Of a DNA stretch of 64,000 nt, positions 42,710 through 52,501 are shown one piece after another (position 1 is the stretch's first letter; each line of letters starts with the position of its first letter). The notes below the pieces were generated by a model. It did not search any database. It was not told the DNA's origin and saw nothing but the letters and a program-made list of their open reading frames with translations. The stretch is from positions 309,744-373,743 of the forward strand of contig NZ_BOLK01000001.1 of the NCBI RefSeq assembly GCF_016861565.1, in the 5' to 3' direction. The position numbers and the translations under genes were made by a program. The stretch comes from Secundilactobacillus yichangensis (GTDB taxonomy: Bacteria > Bacillota > Bacilli > Lactobacillales > Lactobacillaceae).

Positions 42710-45208
42710 TTAATCGGTCCTGGGTGCGCGCATCTCAGCTAACTGTTTTTCAGTGAGAAAAACGTCCCGGGGTTTCGAGCCGTTTTGACCAGAAATATAC
42801 TGCTTATTTTCAAGGGTATCAATCAGGTTAGCGGCCCGGTTGTAGCCAATTGAGAAGACTCGTTGCAGCTTAGAAGTCGAAACGGTCTTTTCCTGAACAA
42901 TGTAGTCTAAGACTTCTGGCATTAATTCATCTTGGCTTTCCTGAACCTGCTGCTTTTCCAGCAGGCCGTCAGGATCAAAAGCGTAATGCGGCTTGCCCTG
43001 CGACCGAACAAAGTCCGTTACGCGATCAACTTCCTTGTCGACAAAGGTTCCTTGCAGCCGGACTGGTTGCGAAGCACCGTTCCCCAGGAAGAGCATATCG
43101 CCCTTCCCTAGCAGGCGTTCGGCACCGGAAGTGTCAATGATCGTCCGCGAGTCAACTTGCGAGGAAACCATGAAGGCCACCCGGGTTGGAATATTGTTTT
43201 TAATTGTACCAGTCACAATGTCTACACTTGGCCGTTGGGTAGCAATCAGTAAATGAATCCCCGCTGCCCGCGCCTTTTGCGTGATTCGGACAATGTAATC
43301 CTGCACTTCACTGGAAGCCATCATCATTAAGTCGGCCAATTCGTCGATAACGATCACAATGTATGGCAGCTTCTGAGCATAATCACCCGTCAGCTCTGCC
43401 CGGTCATTGTACTGTTCGATGTTCCGGACACCAGCCGCAGCCAACCGGTCATAACGGTCATCCATTTCCTTGACCGCCCACTTTAATGCAGCAGCGGCAG
43501 CCTGCGGATCCGAAATCACTGGTGACAGCAAGTGCGGCAGCCCGTCGTAAGGCGCTAATTCAACCGCTTTCGGGTCGATCAAAAGCAGCCGTAACTGTGC
43601 TGGCGTGGCCTTGTACAGCAAGGAAATCAGTAAGCTATTAATGAAGACTGACTTACCCGAACCGGTTGCACCGGCAATCAGGCCGTGAGGCATCTTCCGC
43701 AGATCAGTTACCCTTGGCTGGCCAAACAGGTCAACTCCCAGTGCGACCGTCAGTGGTGACGTACTATCCTTGAAGGCCTTTGAACCTAGTACTTCCGACA
43801 GCATGACTGGCCGGGTCTTCGGGTTAGGAATTTCAATTCCCACCGTCGTCTTACCAGGAATCGGTGCTTCGATTCGAATGTCCTTAGCGGCTAATGCCAG
43901 CTTCAGATCATCCGTTAAATTCGTAATTTTATTAACCTTAACACCTAACGATAAATGAACCTGGAACTGCGTCACAGTAGGTCCAACCGTCCAGTCCACC
44001 ACGTGTGCGTCCACGTGGAAGGCCTGCAAGGTTTCATCTAAAACTTCGCCTTGATGTTCGATCCATTCATCCAGTGCGTTTTCGTCAATTTTAACCGGCG
44101 GTGTTAGTAATGACGTGTCCGGGAATTTATATCCGCGGTCATCCTGAACAACTTCACTCACCGGTTTAGCGGCGGGCTTATCTTGGAACAGCGCCAACTT
44201 ATTCATTTGTGAACTGGTATTCTCTTCTTCAAGAATATCACCCAAAGAATGACCCAGCCCGTGTTCTGGTTCAGGCTTAGCTGTTGGCTCGACCGGCTGC
44301 TCCTCAGTCTCTGCCTGTTCGTCAGCCGCCTGTGGGGTTTCTGGCTCCTTGGTGATCACAGTCGGCTGTTCATCCTTCGGCTCGTCAGCAGACTCAACCG
44401 TTGAAGGTTCAGGCGTCATAGTTTGCGCTGGTACCTGCTCACTATCAGCCGGTGCCTCTTTAGCCGCATCCGTTTCTGGTGTAGCTGCCTGCTGCGGTTC
44501 ATCCGCCTGCGGGATTGAGACTTTAGAATCAGTATTTTCAGCCTCAGTTTCTGGTGCTGATACTATTTTATCCTCAGTCTCAGCCCGTTCAGCCTTGAGG
44601 TTATCAATACGTTTCTGAATTGCCGCAATGCGTTGCTCGTTATCAGACTGCTTATCATCAGTTTCTGGCTCAGCCGGTGAATCCTGCTCCGGCTTTTCAG
44701 GCTCTGACTGTGGCTCCTCCGTGGGAGTACTTGGTTCTTCAATGTCTGATTCGCTGTCTGGCGTGAAAATCAGTTTTGGCTTTTCAGTCACCAAGGATTC
44801 GGCCGGCATTTGAGTGCCGTCATCAAATAACATCACATCGCTGTCACTTTTTTGAAAATACTGCTTAATCATGGCGGTGTAATTGATTTTTGGCTGCCGA
44901 ATCACCATTCGATTCAGCTGCTTGGGAACCTTGGTTAGCCGAAAAGGGGCAGCGGGCTGCCAGTTATTTTCAATTGGTTTTTCCTGTTTCGGCGGTGTTT
45001 CGGGCCGTTCTTCGACCTGCTTGCGTCGTTCTTCCCGGGCAATAAGCGCCTTGCGCTGCGGCTCATCACGCCGGAAAATCGCCGGTTCATCATCAGTCTG
45101 TTTTAACTGTTTGCCAGGGACTTTAAATTGTGGCGAAGCGGGTTCTTCCGCCGACTTTTCTGGCCGGCGGTACCTCCGGTAAAAAGCTGGTCCATCATAG
45201 TGATTCAT
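42710..45208 (-). CDS. sftA: Soluble FtsK/SpoIIIE-family DNA translocase SftA
   Basis: The 832-residue protein has no N-terminal membrane helices. Instead a basic start and a long Glu/Pro/Gln-rich disordered linker (about 20-330) precede the alpha domain, the RecA-like motor with Walker A GATGSGKSVFIN and Walker B IVIVIDELADLM, and the C-terminal gamma winged helix (about 765-825). Such soluble FtsK proteins (SftA, YtpS) move chromosome ends away from the division septum. The order ytpP-ytpR-sftA-murC equals that of B. subtilis. Gene starts at ATG 45208. Confidence 0.93.
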   Translation of the reverse strand: MNHYDGPAFYRRYRRPEKSAEEPASPQFKVPGKQLKQTDDEPAIFRRDEPQRKALIAREERRKQVEERPETPPKQEKPIENNWQPAAPFRLTKVPKQLNRMVIRQPKINYTAMIKQYFQKSDSDVMLFDDGTQMPAESLVTEKPKLIFTPDSESDIEEPSTPTEEPQSEPEKPEQDSPAEPETDDKQSDNEQRIAAIQKRIDNLKAERAETEDKIVSAPETEAENTDSKVSIPQADEPQQAATPETDAAKEAPADSEQVPAQTMTPEPSTVESADEPKDEQPTVITKEPETPQAADEQAETEEQPVEPTAKPEPEHGLGHSLGDILEEENTSSQMNKLALFQDKPAAKPVSEVVQDDRGYKFPDTSLLTPPVKIDENALDEWIEHQGEVLDETLQAFHVDAHVVDWTVGPTVTQFQVHLSLGVKVNKITNLTDDLKLALAAKDIRIEAPIPGKTTVGIEIPNPKTRPVMLSEVLGSKAFKDSTSPLTVALGVDLFGQPRVTDLRKMPHGLIAGATGSGKSVFINSLLISLLYKATPAQLRLLLIDPKAVELAPYDGLPHLLSPVISDPQAAAAALKWAVKEMDDRYDRLAAAGVRNIEQYNDRAELTGDYAQKLPYIVIVIDELADLMMMASSEVQDYIVRITQKARAAGIHLLIATQRPSVDIVTGTIKNNIPTRVAFMVSSQVDSRTIIDTSGAERLLGKGDMLFLGNGASQPVRLQGTFVDKEVDRVTDFVRSQGKPHYAFDPDGLLEKQQVQESQDELMPEVLDYIVQEKTVSTSKLQRVFSIGYNRAANLIDTLENKQYISGQNGSKPRDVFLTEKQLAEMRAPRTD

Positions 45209-45270
45209 ATCTAGTCATCCATTCAATGTTCAAGTTAGTTTAAGTATTTTAACGGCTCAGGGCAAAATAA

Positions 45271-45290
45271 AAAGGAGCATCGGCTCCTTT
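45271..45290 (-). terminator. Terminator downstream of ytpR
   Basis: AAAGGAGCC-GATG-CTCCTTT on the minus strand followed by TTATTTT; it separates ytpR from sftA. Confidence 0.8.
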
Positions 45291-45302
45291 TACGTCGTTC
45301 AT

Positions 45303-45938
45303 CTAACTGAATAAAGTTTGTGCCTTGTTAAAGTCAAATGGCGTTCCAACTTCGTAATCATCAGGTAAAATCAACGCACCCGGCCGATCAGGTGCTCCAG
45401 GAATCTTTAATTCTCTTCCTGATGAAATCATACCATCACTTTCAACGCCGCGCAATTTACCAGGCCAAATAATCTCACCGTTCGGCATCATTGCACCAAC
45501 TTCGGCCACCACCACTTTGATGTCAGCTTGCATATTAGGTGAACCAGAAACGATTTGCAGCGTCTTGCCGTCTTGAACCCGGGTCTTAGTCACTAATAAG
45601 TGATCCGACTTAGGGTGCGGTTCAGCGGATTCAACGTAACCGACAATAAATTTCGACGTTAAATCAGTCTTTAACTCCGGTTCAAAACCGGCTTTCGACA
45701 GCGCCTCATTTAAAGTTGCAACTTGTTCCTCTGATAAAAAGACCTGACCGTTCTGGTTGATTGGCCCTAAAATATCGGAAACGTGAGCAACGTTATACCC
45801 CAGCGTTGTATCAGTTTCTGGGTCAAAGATCCGGGTAAAATTACCCTTAGTAACAACGGATTGTTCTTTGGCGTCTGGCGCCACGTAAATGATCATCACG
45901 TCGCCAAGTGCCTTTTGATTATAACTAGAAATTAACAT
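45303..45938 (-). CDS. ytpR: YtpR-like tRNA-binding domain protein
   Basis: The 211-residue protein has an N-terminal alpha/beta part (DUF4479-like, about 1-95) and a C-terminal tRNA-binding OB-fold (about 100-205; VGYVESAEPHPKSDHLLVTK, ISSGRELKIPGAPDRPG). It is related to the N-terminal domain of PheT and may bind tRNA or another RNA. ATG 45938 follows AAGGA. It is coupled with ytpP. Confidence 0.9.
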   Translation of the reverse strand: MLISSYNQKALGDVMIIYVAPDAKEQSVVTKGNFTRIFDPETDTTLGYNVAHVSDILGPINQNGQVFLSEEQVATLNEALSKAGFEPELKTDLTSKFIVGYVESAEPHPKSDHLLVTKTRVQDGKTLQIVSGSPNMQADIKVVVAEVGAMMPNGEIIWPGKLRGVESDGMISSGRELKIPGAPDRPGALILPDDYEVGTPFDFNKAQTLFS

Positions 45939-45964
45939 GGAGCATCCTTTCAAAAGCAGAAGAA

Positions 45965-46282
45965 CTATAGTGCGTTGATGAATTCTTCTACTTGCTGTTT
46001 TGTTTTACGGTCTTTGTTTACGAAGCGACCGATTTCTTCACCATTATTATACGCAATAAAACTAGGAATGCCTAACACGTTTAATTCAACCGCCAGATCA
46101 ATGTTTTCATCACGGTCAACACTAATGAACTTGAAATCCGGATATTCGGCTTCAATAGCGGGCATTGAAGGCTTAATGAAAGCACAGTCTGGGCACCAAG
46201 TTGCTGAGAAAAACAGCATGTAGCGGCCATCCTTAATTTTTTCAAGCATTTGATCCTTCGTCATCTTTGGTAATTTTTCCAT
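45965..46282 (-). CDS. ytpP: Thioredoxin-like protein YtpP
   Basis: The 105-residue thioredoxin fold has the CPDC active site at residues 30-33 (SATWCPDCAFIKP), the cis-Pro loop (LGIPSFIAYNN) and normal length. The active site CPDC differs from the CGPC of true thioredoxin. It probably acts as a thiol-disulfide exchange protein. It starts at ATG 46282 with GGGAG upstream. Confidence 0.92.
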   Translation of the reverse strand: MEKLPKMTKDQMLEKIKDGRYMLFFSATWCPDCAFIKPSMPAIEAEYPDFKFISVDRDENIDLAVELNVLGIPSFIAYNNGEEIGRFVNKDRKTKQQVEEFINAL

Positions 46283-46411
46283 AGTTATCGCTCCCTGCTT
46301 ACTTTTATTTAGTAAATTGATTATACCCCGTTTTCAGAAAAAGTACATTAATGTGGTATCAAATCGAAAATTGAGCTACCATGATACTAAATAGCGCAGG
46401 AGGAAACGCGT

Positions 46412-46738
46412 ATGGAACTAAACATAAAAGATTATCAGCAATTAAGTCTGCTGTCCCTACTTAGTATTTTATTTGGCTTTCTGATGGGCAAATCAGTGTT
46501 TACCCGCCAGTATATGACACCCGATGCTATCTTGGACAGCGTTAAGCAGGCATTCCGAAAAGAATCAACTATCGAGGGTGCCTGGATCGATGAGCATCCG
46601 CACAAGCACGCGCAGTTTGCGATTCACACCATGGTCTACAGCGGCGGCCTTTCACGTTTGGAAGACAATCGGCTAGTGTCCTATGAATTCATTGCGGACG
46701 CTAAAACGGGCAGTATTCTCAAAATGAATCGCCTGTAA
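46412..46738 (+). CDS. Small membrane-anchored protein with PepSY-like end
   Basis: The 108-residue protein has one hydrophobic segment (about 11-29, LSLLSLLSILFGFLMGK), then an extracellular-type region ending in YEFIADAKTGSILKMNRL, the signature of the PepSY fold. PepSY domains are proposed to inhibit proteases or sense cell-surface conditions. AGGAGG lies 8 bp before ATG 46412. It is the only plus-strand gene between ytpP and hit. A terminator follows. Confidence 0.75.
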   Translation: MELNIKDYQQLSLLSLLSILFGFLMGKSVFTRQYMTPDAILDSVKQAFRKESTIEGAWIDEHPHKHAQFAIHTMVYSGGLSRLEDNRLVSYEFIADAKTGSILKMNRL

Positions 46739-46762
46739 AATCAATCATCAAACTAAGTCATG

Positions 46763-46791
46763 TCCCTTTTGCAGCTCAGGCTGCGGAGGGA
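46763..46791 (+). terminator. Terminator after the PepSY-like gene
   Basis: TCCCTTTTGCAGC pairs with GCTGCGGAGGGA across a 4-base loop, then a T-rich ATATTTTCTT. Confidence 0.7.
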
Positions 46792-46798
46792 TATTTTC

Positions 46799-47449
46799 TT
46801 ACGCTTCTTCGCGTTCAAAGTGAGCAACTAACTTATAAATCGGTCCCTTAGCACTGAACTTTTCTTCGTATTCAGTCTGCACGTTACCCTCGTTGCCTTC
46901 ACTGTTATGCAGATCCAGCCAAACTTCATCAAAAGTCATACCAAAGTTATTAAAGCTCATCAGTGAATATTCAAACAGGCCGCGGTTATCCGTCTTGAAC
47001 TGAATCCGGCCATCGTCTTTAAGCACCTTTTGATAGTGAATCAAAAAGTTAGGCGATGTCAGCCGCCGTTTAGCGTGCCGCTTCTTTGGCCACGGATCCG
47101 AAAAGTTCAAATAAAGCTTGTCGATCTCACCTTCAGCAAACAAAGTATCCACAAACGCACCGTCAGTTTCCACCAGCTGCACGTTCGGCAGTTCGCTTTC
47201 AACTAATTTACGTAACGCGGTGGCAATCACCGATTCCTGAATTTCGATCCCTAAAAAGTTGATTTCAGGGTTTTGCCGGGCCATTTCGATGATGAACTGA
47301 CCCTTACCAATACCAATTTCGACTTGAATCGGCTGCTGACTGGGAAAACGTTCCTGCCAGTGACCCAGCTGAGTTTCGGGATCAGTCACAATCAAATCTG
47401 AGTGGTCCTTGATGTACTTTGCTGCCCACGGTTTCTTACGTACGCGCAT
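46799..47449 (-). CDS. trmB: tRNA (guanine-N7)-methyltransferase
   Basis: The 216-residue protein has the SAM motif EIGIGKGQFI and the catalytic-loop signature NFSDPWPKKRHAKRRL. TrmB makes m7G46 in tRNA. AGGAGG-like GGAGG lies before ATG 47449. Length and motifs are standard. Confidence 0.97.
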   Translation of the reverse strand: MRVRKKPWAAKYIKDHSDLIVTDPETQLGHWQERFPSQQPIQVEIGIGKGQFIIEMARQNPEINFLGIEIQESVIATALRKLVESELPNVQLVETDGAFVDTLFAEGEIDKLYLNFSDPWPKKRHAKRRLTSPNFLIHYQKVLKDDGRIQFKTDNRGLFEYSLMSFNNFGMTFDEVWLDLHNSEGNEGNVQTEYEEKFSAKGPIYKLVAHFEREEA

Positions 47450-47556
47450 ATTGTTCCTCCGATTTCCATGATAAAACGACGAACTTGAATCAAGCCCGCC
47501 GTTTAAGATTACTGTTCATTTTAGGCAATCAAACCAATTGCGTCAACTGGTTTTTG

Positions 47557-48768
47557 CTACTTTTTCTTCCTTAAACGCAGTGGCAAATAGTATTGCACCA
47601 TCAAAATGACCTCTACCAGTTCAACGGCTAAAGCAATCAGAGCCACCTGCCAGTTTTGATTGGCCACGAAAACCATGATCAAAAACAGGATTGCCGTGAT
47701 GCCAATCAGTGAAAACATCAGCCGTCTGAAACTGTTCACCCTCTGTTTTTCGGCAATCGGATACAGGTGAGTGAAGACGATGTCATCAAACTGCCAATAA
47801 AATGGGATCAGCTGGAAACCGATCAAATAGAGAAATAACGCAGCTAATGCTACTGGCAGCCACGTTCCGCGGACGAAATACAGCAGGATCATGCCCAGAA
47901 TCGTTAACCTGGAATACAGGCCGCTAAATTCACCGCTGCGGACGATGCCGCGGCTATAAAGATAGAGGTACGTATTTTGGGGTGTAACCTTGACGATGTT
48001 CAGCAGCCAATCCAAGTAACGGCGCCGCTTAGCAACCCCTTTAAGCATTGGCACGTTAGTAAACAGGTTAAAGAAGCGGTAAACGCCCATCATCCGGTTA
48101 TTTTCCAACGTAATCGCCTGCCACCAGTCAAAGGGCACCGCGTCATAACGGCGATCGGCCACTCGCAGACCAATTGCCAGGACCAGTGCCAATACGGCGC
48201 CAATAATCGGCATGCCGTAAACGCCAGTGAGTAAAATTACCAGCGGTACCGCCCATTTAAACCAGAAAGAGGCTTTCAGCCAAGCTGACTTGACCTGAAA
48301 CCGTCTGATGATTGCCAGACTGAACACACTATCTTTCAGCAGCAGCTGAGCCACCGCGATCAACGCGAGATCAAAAACGGGCATGGCATCCGTCACTTGA
48401 ATGAACGGCAGCAAGATAAACATGCCAAACAGTTCGTAGACCACGGCTAAACTTTCGCTATACGCACGGGCACCCTTGAGATACTGGCGAACTTCCGCTT
48501 CTTTTGGCAGCAGGAAAACTACGTCGGCATCCTGAAACAACGTGGCGAAACGACCAAGTTGCAAAACGAGTAATAAAACGATTACGATCACCGGTTTCGC
48601 CCACCAGAGGTTTGGCTGCAGTTCTTTCAAACCGTTGGAATAAGCGTACCCCAAGCCGCCAATAAAAATCAGCAAGGCAAAGACAAAGTGGTCGTTGAAT
48701 ACTAGCCGCAGGTACTTGAACATTTCTTTTAAATGACTGGATAAACGTTGTCGATATAAATTATTCAT
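47557..48768 (-). CDS. ecsB: ABC transporter permease EcsB
   Basis: The 403-residue protein has about ten hydrophobic segments and the EcsB pattern (VFLLPKEAEVRQYLKGA; RRYDAVPFDWWQAI). It pairs with EcsA encoded immediately upstream, overlapping by 8 bp. Ecs transporters influence secretion, competence and biofilm in Bacillus and Staphylococcus; the substrate may be peptide fragments and is not certain. No typical EcsC gene follows. Confidence 0.9.
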   Translation of the reverse strand: MNNLYRQRLSSHLKEMFKYLRLVFNDHFVFALLIFIGGLGYAYSNGLKELQPNLWWAKPVIVIVLLLVLQLGRFATLFQDADVVFLLPKEAEVRQYLKGARAYSESLAVVYELFGMFILLPFIQVTDAMPVFDLALIAVAQLLLKDSVFSLAIIRRFQVKSAWLKASFWFKWAVPLVILLTGVYGMPIIGAVLALVLAIGLRVADRRYDAVPFDWWQAITLENNRMMGVYRFFNLFTNVPMLKGVAKRRRYLDWLLNIVKVTPQNTYLYLYSRGIVRSGEFSGLYSRLTILGMILLYFVRGTWLPVALAALFLYLIGFQLIPFYWQFDDIVFTHLYPIAEKQRVNSFRRLMFSLIGITAILFLIMVFVANQNWQVALIALAVELVEVILMVQYYLPLRLRKKK

Positions 48769-49498
48769 GCTGATCAGCCCTCGTCATCGACATGTAGATA
48801 TCGTCTAAGGATTCACCCGCATCCGGCAAAGCCTGGCGCAACTCCGGCAGTGTCCCTTCCGTTTTAACCGTTCCATCGTGCAGCAACACGAAGCGGTCAC
48901 AGTATTTCTCGGCAGTGTCCAGTACGTGAGTCGACATCAAAACGCTGGCCCCCTTGGCTTTTTGTTCGTCGATCAGATTCAGCAGATCATGAACCGCTAA
49001 GGGATCCAAGCCTAAGAAAGGTTCGTCAATGATAAACAGCGGCGCATTCGTAATGAAGGCACACACGATCATCACCTTTTGCTTCATCCCCTTGGAGAAG
49101 TTAGCTGGAAACCAGTCTAACTTATTATCTAACCGGAAAATACTCAGCAGGTGGTTAGCTTTCTCCCAGGCCTTATCGTGATCCAAGCTGTAAGCCATCA
49201 TAGTCATTTCCAAATGTTCCTTTAAGGTTAACTCCTGGTATAAAATCGGGGTTTCGGGAATGTACGCAATTTGTTTTTTATAAGCGTTTTTATCTTCATT
49301 TAAGGTAATGCCGTTAATCTTGATTTCACCCTTAAAGGGCGTTAACAAGCCAATAATATGGTTAATAGTAGTTGATTTACCAGCCCCATTCAGTCCAATT
49401 AAGCCCACAAGCTCGCCATCTTGAACGTCAAATGTCACTTCTTTTAAAACTGGTATCTGCGAATAGCCGCCGACGACTTTCGTCACCTGAAGCGTCAT
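48761..49498 (-). CDS. ecsA: ABC transporter ATP-binding protein EcsA
   Basis: The 245-residue ATPase has Walker A GLNGAGKST, signature FSKGMKQK, Walker B LFIIDEPFLGLDP and the H-loop (MSTHVL). It energises EcsB. I start it at ATG 49498 (MTLQVTK), after AAGGGA; the frame begins two codons earlier. A promoter with an extended -10 is upstream. Confidence 0.95.
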   Translation of the reverse strand: MTLQVTKVVGGYSQIPVLKEVTFDVQDGELVGLIGLNGAGKSTTINHIIGLLTPFKGEIKINGITLNEDKNAYKKQIAYIPETPILYQELTLKEHLEMTMMAYSLDHDKAWEKANHLLSIFRLDNKLDWFPANFSKGMKQKVMIVCAFITNAPLFIIDEPFLGLDPLAVHDLLNLIDEQKAKGASVLMSTHVLDTAEKYCDRFVLLHDGTVKTEGTLPELRQALPDAGESLDDIYMSMTRADQHE

Positions 49499-49540
49499 GA
49501 ACATCCCTTCTTTTCTCTGTAATTTTGGTCAATTGGTTTC

Positions 49541-49568
49541 ATTATATCATACGCCTAGGAGTATGGAA
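49541..49568 (-). promoter_or_regulatory. ecsAB promoter
   Basis: On the minus strand TTCCAT (49563-49568) and TATAAT (49541-49546) are 16 bp apart and the -10 is extended by TGA (TGATATAAT). The -35 is weak, the -10 perfect. Confidence 0.7.
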
Positions 49569-49627
49569 TTCTGGAATATTGCGGTATACTTAAACTAACT
49601 TTTATGATTTTTGAAGGAGGATTTAAA

Positions 49628-50065
49628 ATGGTTCATAACTATGATGATGATTGTATTTTCTGCAAAATTATTAAAGGTGACGTCCCTAGTTACACCGTTT
49701 ACGAAGACGATGACGTGAAAGCCTTTTTGGACATTTCACAAGGTACCCCAGGTCACACGTTAGTTGTTCCTAAGACTCACGTGCCTGATATTTACGCCTA
49801 TGATGCTGATTTAGCAGCCGCCATTTTCAGCAAGATTCCAAAGATTGCTAAAGCGGTAAAGGACTCCAATCCCGAGATTAAGGGCCTAAACATTTTGATC
49901 AACAACGGTAAGGTGGCTTACCAGTCCGTCTTTCATTCTCATATTCACCTGGTTCCTCGCTACACCGACCACGATGACTTCGGCATGACCTTTAAGGATA
50001 ATTCCAGCAAATACGACGAAAAGGCTTATACGGATATTCAAAATTCCATTAAGTCGCAATTCTAG
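49628..50065 (+). CDS. hit: HIT-family protein (histidine triad nucleotide hydrolase)
   Basis: The 145-residue protein begins DCIFCKIIKGDVPS and has the histidine triad HSHIHLVPR (HxHxH) near residue 100. HIT proteins hydrolyse AMP-lysine and other adenosine phosphoramidates. ATG 49628 follows GGAGG by 7 bases. The longer frame start at 49604 is not used. The divergent ecsA and convergent-direction partner at 50080 are its common neighbours. Confidence 0.96.
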   Translation: MVHNYDDDCIFCKIIKGDVPSYTVYEDDDVKAFLDISQGTPGHTLVVPKTHVPDIYAYDADLAAAIFSKIPKIAKAVKDSNPEIKGLNILINNGKVAYQSVFHSHIHLVPRYTDHDDFGMTFKDNSSKYDEKAYTDIQNSIKSQF

Positions 50066-50079
50066 TTCGAGGTGCAGAT

Positions 50080-50406
50080 ATGAAACGATTTTTGACCAGT
50101 GCCCTGCTGACAGCCGGCGCTTCCCTGGCGATTCACCTTTACCGAAAGCAGCAGTCACCCGTGGCCTTCGTGCAGGAAACCATTGACCACGTTCAAGCGC
50201 GGAAGGCTGCTTTGACCAACGTCAGCAAACAGACTGCGGCGGTTAAGTCCCGGCTGGCTGATTTGCAGACCGAACTGAAAAAGGCCCAGCCGGCAATTGA
50301 CGGTATTGAAACCGCGGTGGACCAATTTCAGTTCAAAATTCAACCGCACATGGATGCGATTGACGACCGGGTAGCTGATTTAGGAAAGCCTAAGTCGAAT
50401 CAATAG
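50080..50406 (+). CDS. Small membrane protein with coiled coil, YtxH/YhaH-like
   Basis: The 108-residue protein has an N-terminal hydrophobic segment (LTSALLTAGASLAIHLYR) and a helical coiled-coil body (about 25-90). This resembles the YhaH/YtxH proteins often located next to hit and prsA in Firmicutes. Function is unknown. It lies 14 bp behind hit, so is likely co-transcribed. The ribosome site is GAGGTG before ATG 50080. Confidence 0.75.
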   Translation: MKRFLTSALLTAGASLAIHLYRKQQSPVAFVQETIDHVQARKAALTNVSKQTAAVKSRLADLQTELKKAQPAIDGIETAVDQFQFKIQPHMDAIDDRVADLGKPKSNQ

Positions 50407-50527
50407 AAGTATTCAATTTTTATTAAGTTCCCTTTACATCTGAAAATTATTTTGAGTTTATGTTATATTAAGTAGGATGTCCCAGCGGGGATGAAACTAT
50501 TCTAAAGAAATGGATGTGTTTTCGAAT

Positions 50528-51421
50528 ATGAAAAAATGGCTCATTGCTCTTGCAGGTGTCATGTTAAGTTTGACTCTTGCAGCGTGTGGTAGCAAAACTG
50601 TTGCCACCACTTCAGGCGGTAAAATTACTGAAAGTCAATTTTACAGCAGCTTGAAGAACACTTCTAGCGGTAAGCAAGTCTTACAGCAGATGATTTTGAA
50701 CAAGGTTCTTGAAAAGCAGTTTGGCAGCAAAGTTAAGGATTCAGAAGTTACCAAACAGTATAACGATTACAAGAAGCAATACGGTTCATCATTCAACTCT
50801 GTTCTTCAGCAAAGTGGTATGACGGCTTCTCAATTGAAGCAGCAAATCAAGAGTAACTTACTTTTGAAGGAAGCTGTTAAGGCTGACACAAAGGTTACCG
50901 ACGCGCAACTCAAGCAACAATTCAAGGGTTACCAACCAAAGGTGACAGTTTCTCACATCTTAGTATCAAAGAAGTCTACTGCTGAAACTGTTATCAAACA
51001 GTTGAACCAAGGCAAGAGCTTTGCTTCATTAGCTAAGAAGTACTCTACTGACAGTGCGACTAAGAACAAGGGCGGTAAGTTGGATCCATTCGACAACACC
51101 GATACTCAACTTGACTCAACCTTTAAGAAGGCTGCCTTCAAGCTGAAGACCAACCAATACACCAAGTCACCCGTTAAGACTTCTTATGGCTACCACGTCA
51201 TCAAGATGGATAACAACCCTGGCAAGGGAACTTACAAGCAGCATGAATCTGAACTGAAGAACCAGATTTATGACAAGCGGATGAACGACAGCGCCACATT
51301 GAAGAGCGTTGTTTCTAAAGTCCTCAAGAAGGGTAATGTTTCAATTAAGGATAGTCAATTACAAAACGTTCTTGCAGACTACTTGACTTCAAGCAGTTCA
51401 TCAAAGAGCAGTTCAAAGTAA
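50528..51421 (+). CDS. prsA: Foldase lipoprotein PrsA (PpiC-type peptidyl-prolyl isomerase)
   Basis: The 297-residue lipoprotein has signal [20 protein letters not shown] with lipidated Cys20, a flanking N-terminal helical domain, a parvulin domain (about 138-230; [22 protein letters not shown]) and a Ser-rich tail. PrsA helps secreted proteins fold outside the membrane. I chose ATG 50528 because the signal peptide starts there; the frame starts at ATG 50510, and neither has a strong ribosome site. Lys-rich codon use suggests high expression. It ends at a bidirectional terminator. Confidence 0.95.
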   Translation: MKKWLIALAGVMLSLTLAACGSKTVATTSGGKITESQFYSSLKNTSSGKQVLQQMILNKVLEKQFGSKVKDSEVTKQYNDYKKQYGSSFNSVLQQSGMTASQLKQQIKSNLLLKEAVKADTKVTDAQLKQQFKGYQPKVTVSHILVSKKSTAETVIKQLNQGKSFASLAKKYSTDSATKNKGGKLDPFDNTDTQLDSTFKKAAFKLKTNQYTKSPVKTSYGYHVIKMDNNPGKGTYKQHESELKNQIYDKRMNDSATLKSVVSKVLKKGNVSIKDSQLQNVLADYLTSSSSSKSSSK

Positions 51422-51440
51422 TTGATCTTTAACGAGGTAC

Positions 51441-51476
51441 AAAAAAGGATCGGCCAATATGGTCGATCCTTTTTTT
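51441..51476. terminator. Bidirectional terminator between prsA and yhaM
   Basis: AAAAAAGGATCG(G)CC pairs with GG(T)CGATCCTTTTTT around AATAT, with long A and T runs on both sides. Confidence 0.92.
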
Positions 51477-51486
51477 GTACTGCTAG

Positions 51487-52464
51487 TTACTTTTGTTCAT
51501 CCTGACCGTCATTCAAAGAAGTATTTGGCCGGTAGAATGAGCGGCCGTCCATTGCGAATAACCGTTCGCCAAATTCGCCTGGAGTCGTGTTTTCCACGGC
51601 ATTAGACACCATCATGATGGAAGCATCCAGCTCATCTAGCTGGTGCAGCACTTCTGCTTCTAACAGCCGTGGCCGAACGGGTGAACCATACTCCAGTAAG
51701 CCGTGGTGAGCTAGAATCATGTGTCTGAGCAAAACGACATTTTCGTTGTTTAAATCAAATTTAAGTTCGTTGCAGGCCGAAACGATTTCACCGTCAACAA
51801 TACTGATATGCCCCAGCAAGTTCCCTTCTACCGTGTACTGAGTAGAAACCGGGCCGGACAGCTCAATCACTTTGCCCAGGTCATGTAAAATTGCCCCCGC
51901 GTAAAGCAGCGGCGCGTTGATTGATGAATACTGCTTCACCACACTATGTGCCAAACGTAAAATTGACAGTGTATGGTAAGCTAACCCGCCTTCAAAGGCA
52001 TGGTGATTGCGTTTAGCAGCCGGATACGTAAAGAAAGCATCCCGGTGTTTGGCAATCAGATAACGCACGATGCGGTTCCAAACCTGATTTGTGATTTCAA
52101 AAGCCACCTGGTTCAGTTCATCTTCCATTTCGCTGGCTTTCATTGGCGCGTGAACCACAAACTCGCTAGGATCATTGGGCTCATCCGCATTGGCCAATCT
52201 CAAAGAAGCAATTTTAACCTGTGGGGAGCCCTGATAGTTTTCCCGTTTACCAGCCAGCCGAACGACCCGACCCGCCTGAAAACGTTCGATATCAGCGGCA
52301 CTGGCATCCCAAAACTTACCGGTAATTTCACCCGACTGATCTTCAAAAGTCAGGTCAAGGTACTGTTTACCGTTTTTGGCCACCCGAACGTTGACGTTCT
52401 TCAATAGCGCCATCAGGTTCATCTGTTCACCAACTGCGTGAGCCATTAATTGTTTTTCTGCCAT
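51487..52464 (-). CDS. yhaM: 3'-5' exoribonuclease YhaM
   Basis: The 325-residue protein has an N-terminal OB-fold (about 20-95; LKNVNVRVAKNGKQYLDL) and an HD phosphodiesterase domain (about 155-300; ILHDLGKV, MILAHHG). YhaM degrades RNA from the 3' end and, in some species, removes terminal tails after transcription. It follows yhaN by 37 bp on the same strand. Length matches the family. Confidence 0.94.
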   Translation of the reverse strand: MAEKQLMAHAVGEQMNLMALLKNVNVRVAKNGKQYLDLTFEDQSGEITGKFWDASAADIERFQAGRVVRLAGKRENYQGSPQVKIASLRLANADEPNDPSEFVVHAPMKASEMEDELNQVAFEITNQVWNRIVRYLIAKHRDAFFTYPAAKRNHHAFEGGLAYHTLSILRLAHSVVKQYSSINAPLLYAGAILHDLGKVIELSGPVSTQYTVEGNLLGHISIVDGEIVSACNELKFDLNNENVVLLRHMILAHHGLLEYGSPVRPRLLEAEVLHQLDELDASIMMVSNAVENTTPGEFGERLFAMDGRSFYRPNTSLNDGQDEQK

Positions 52465-52501
52465 GGTTAATCCCCCTCGTTTAAACTAATTTTACAGTTT
52501 T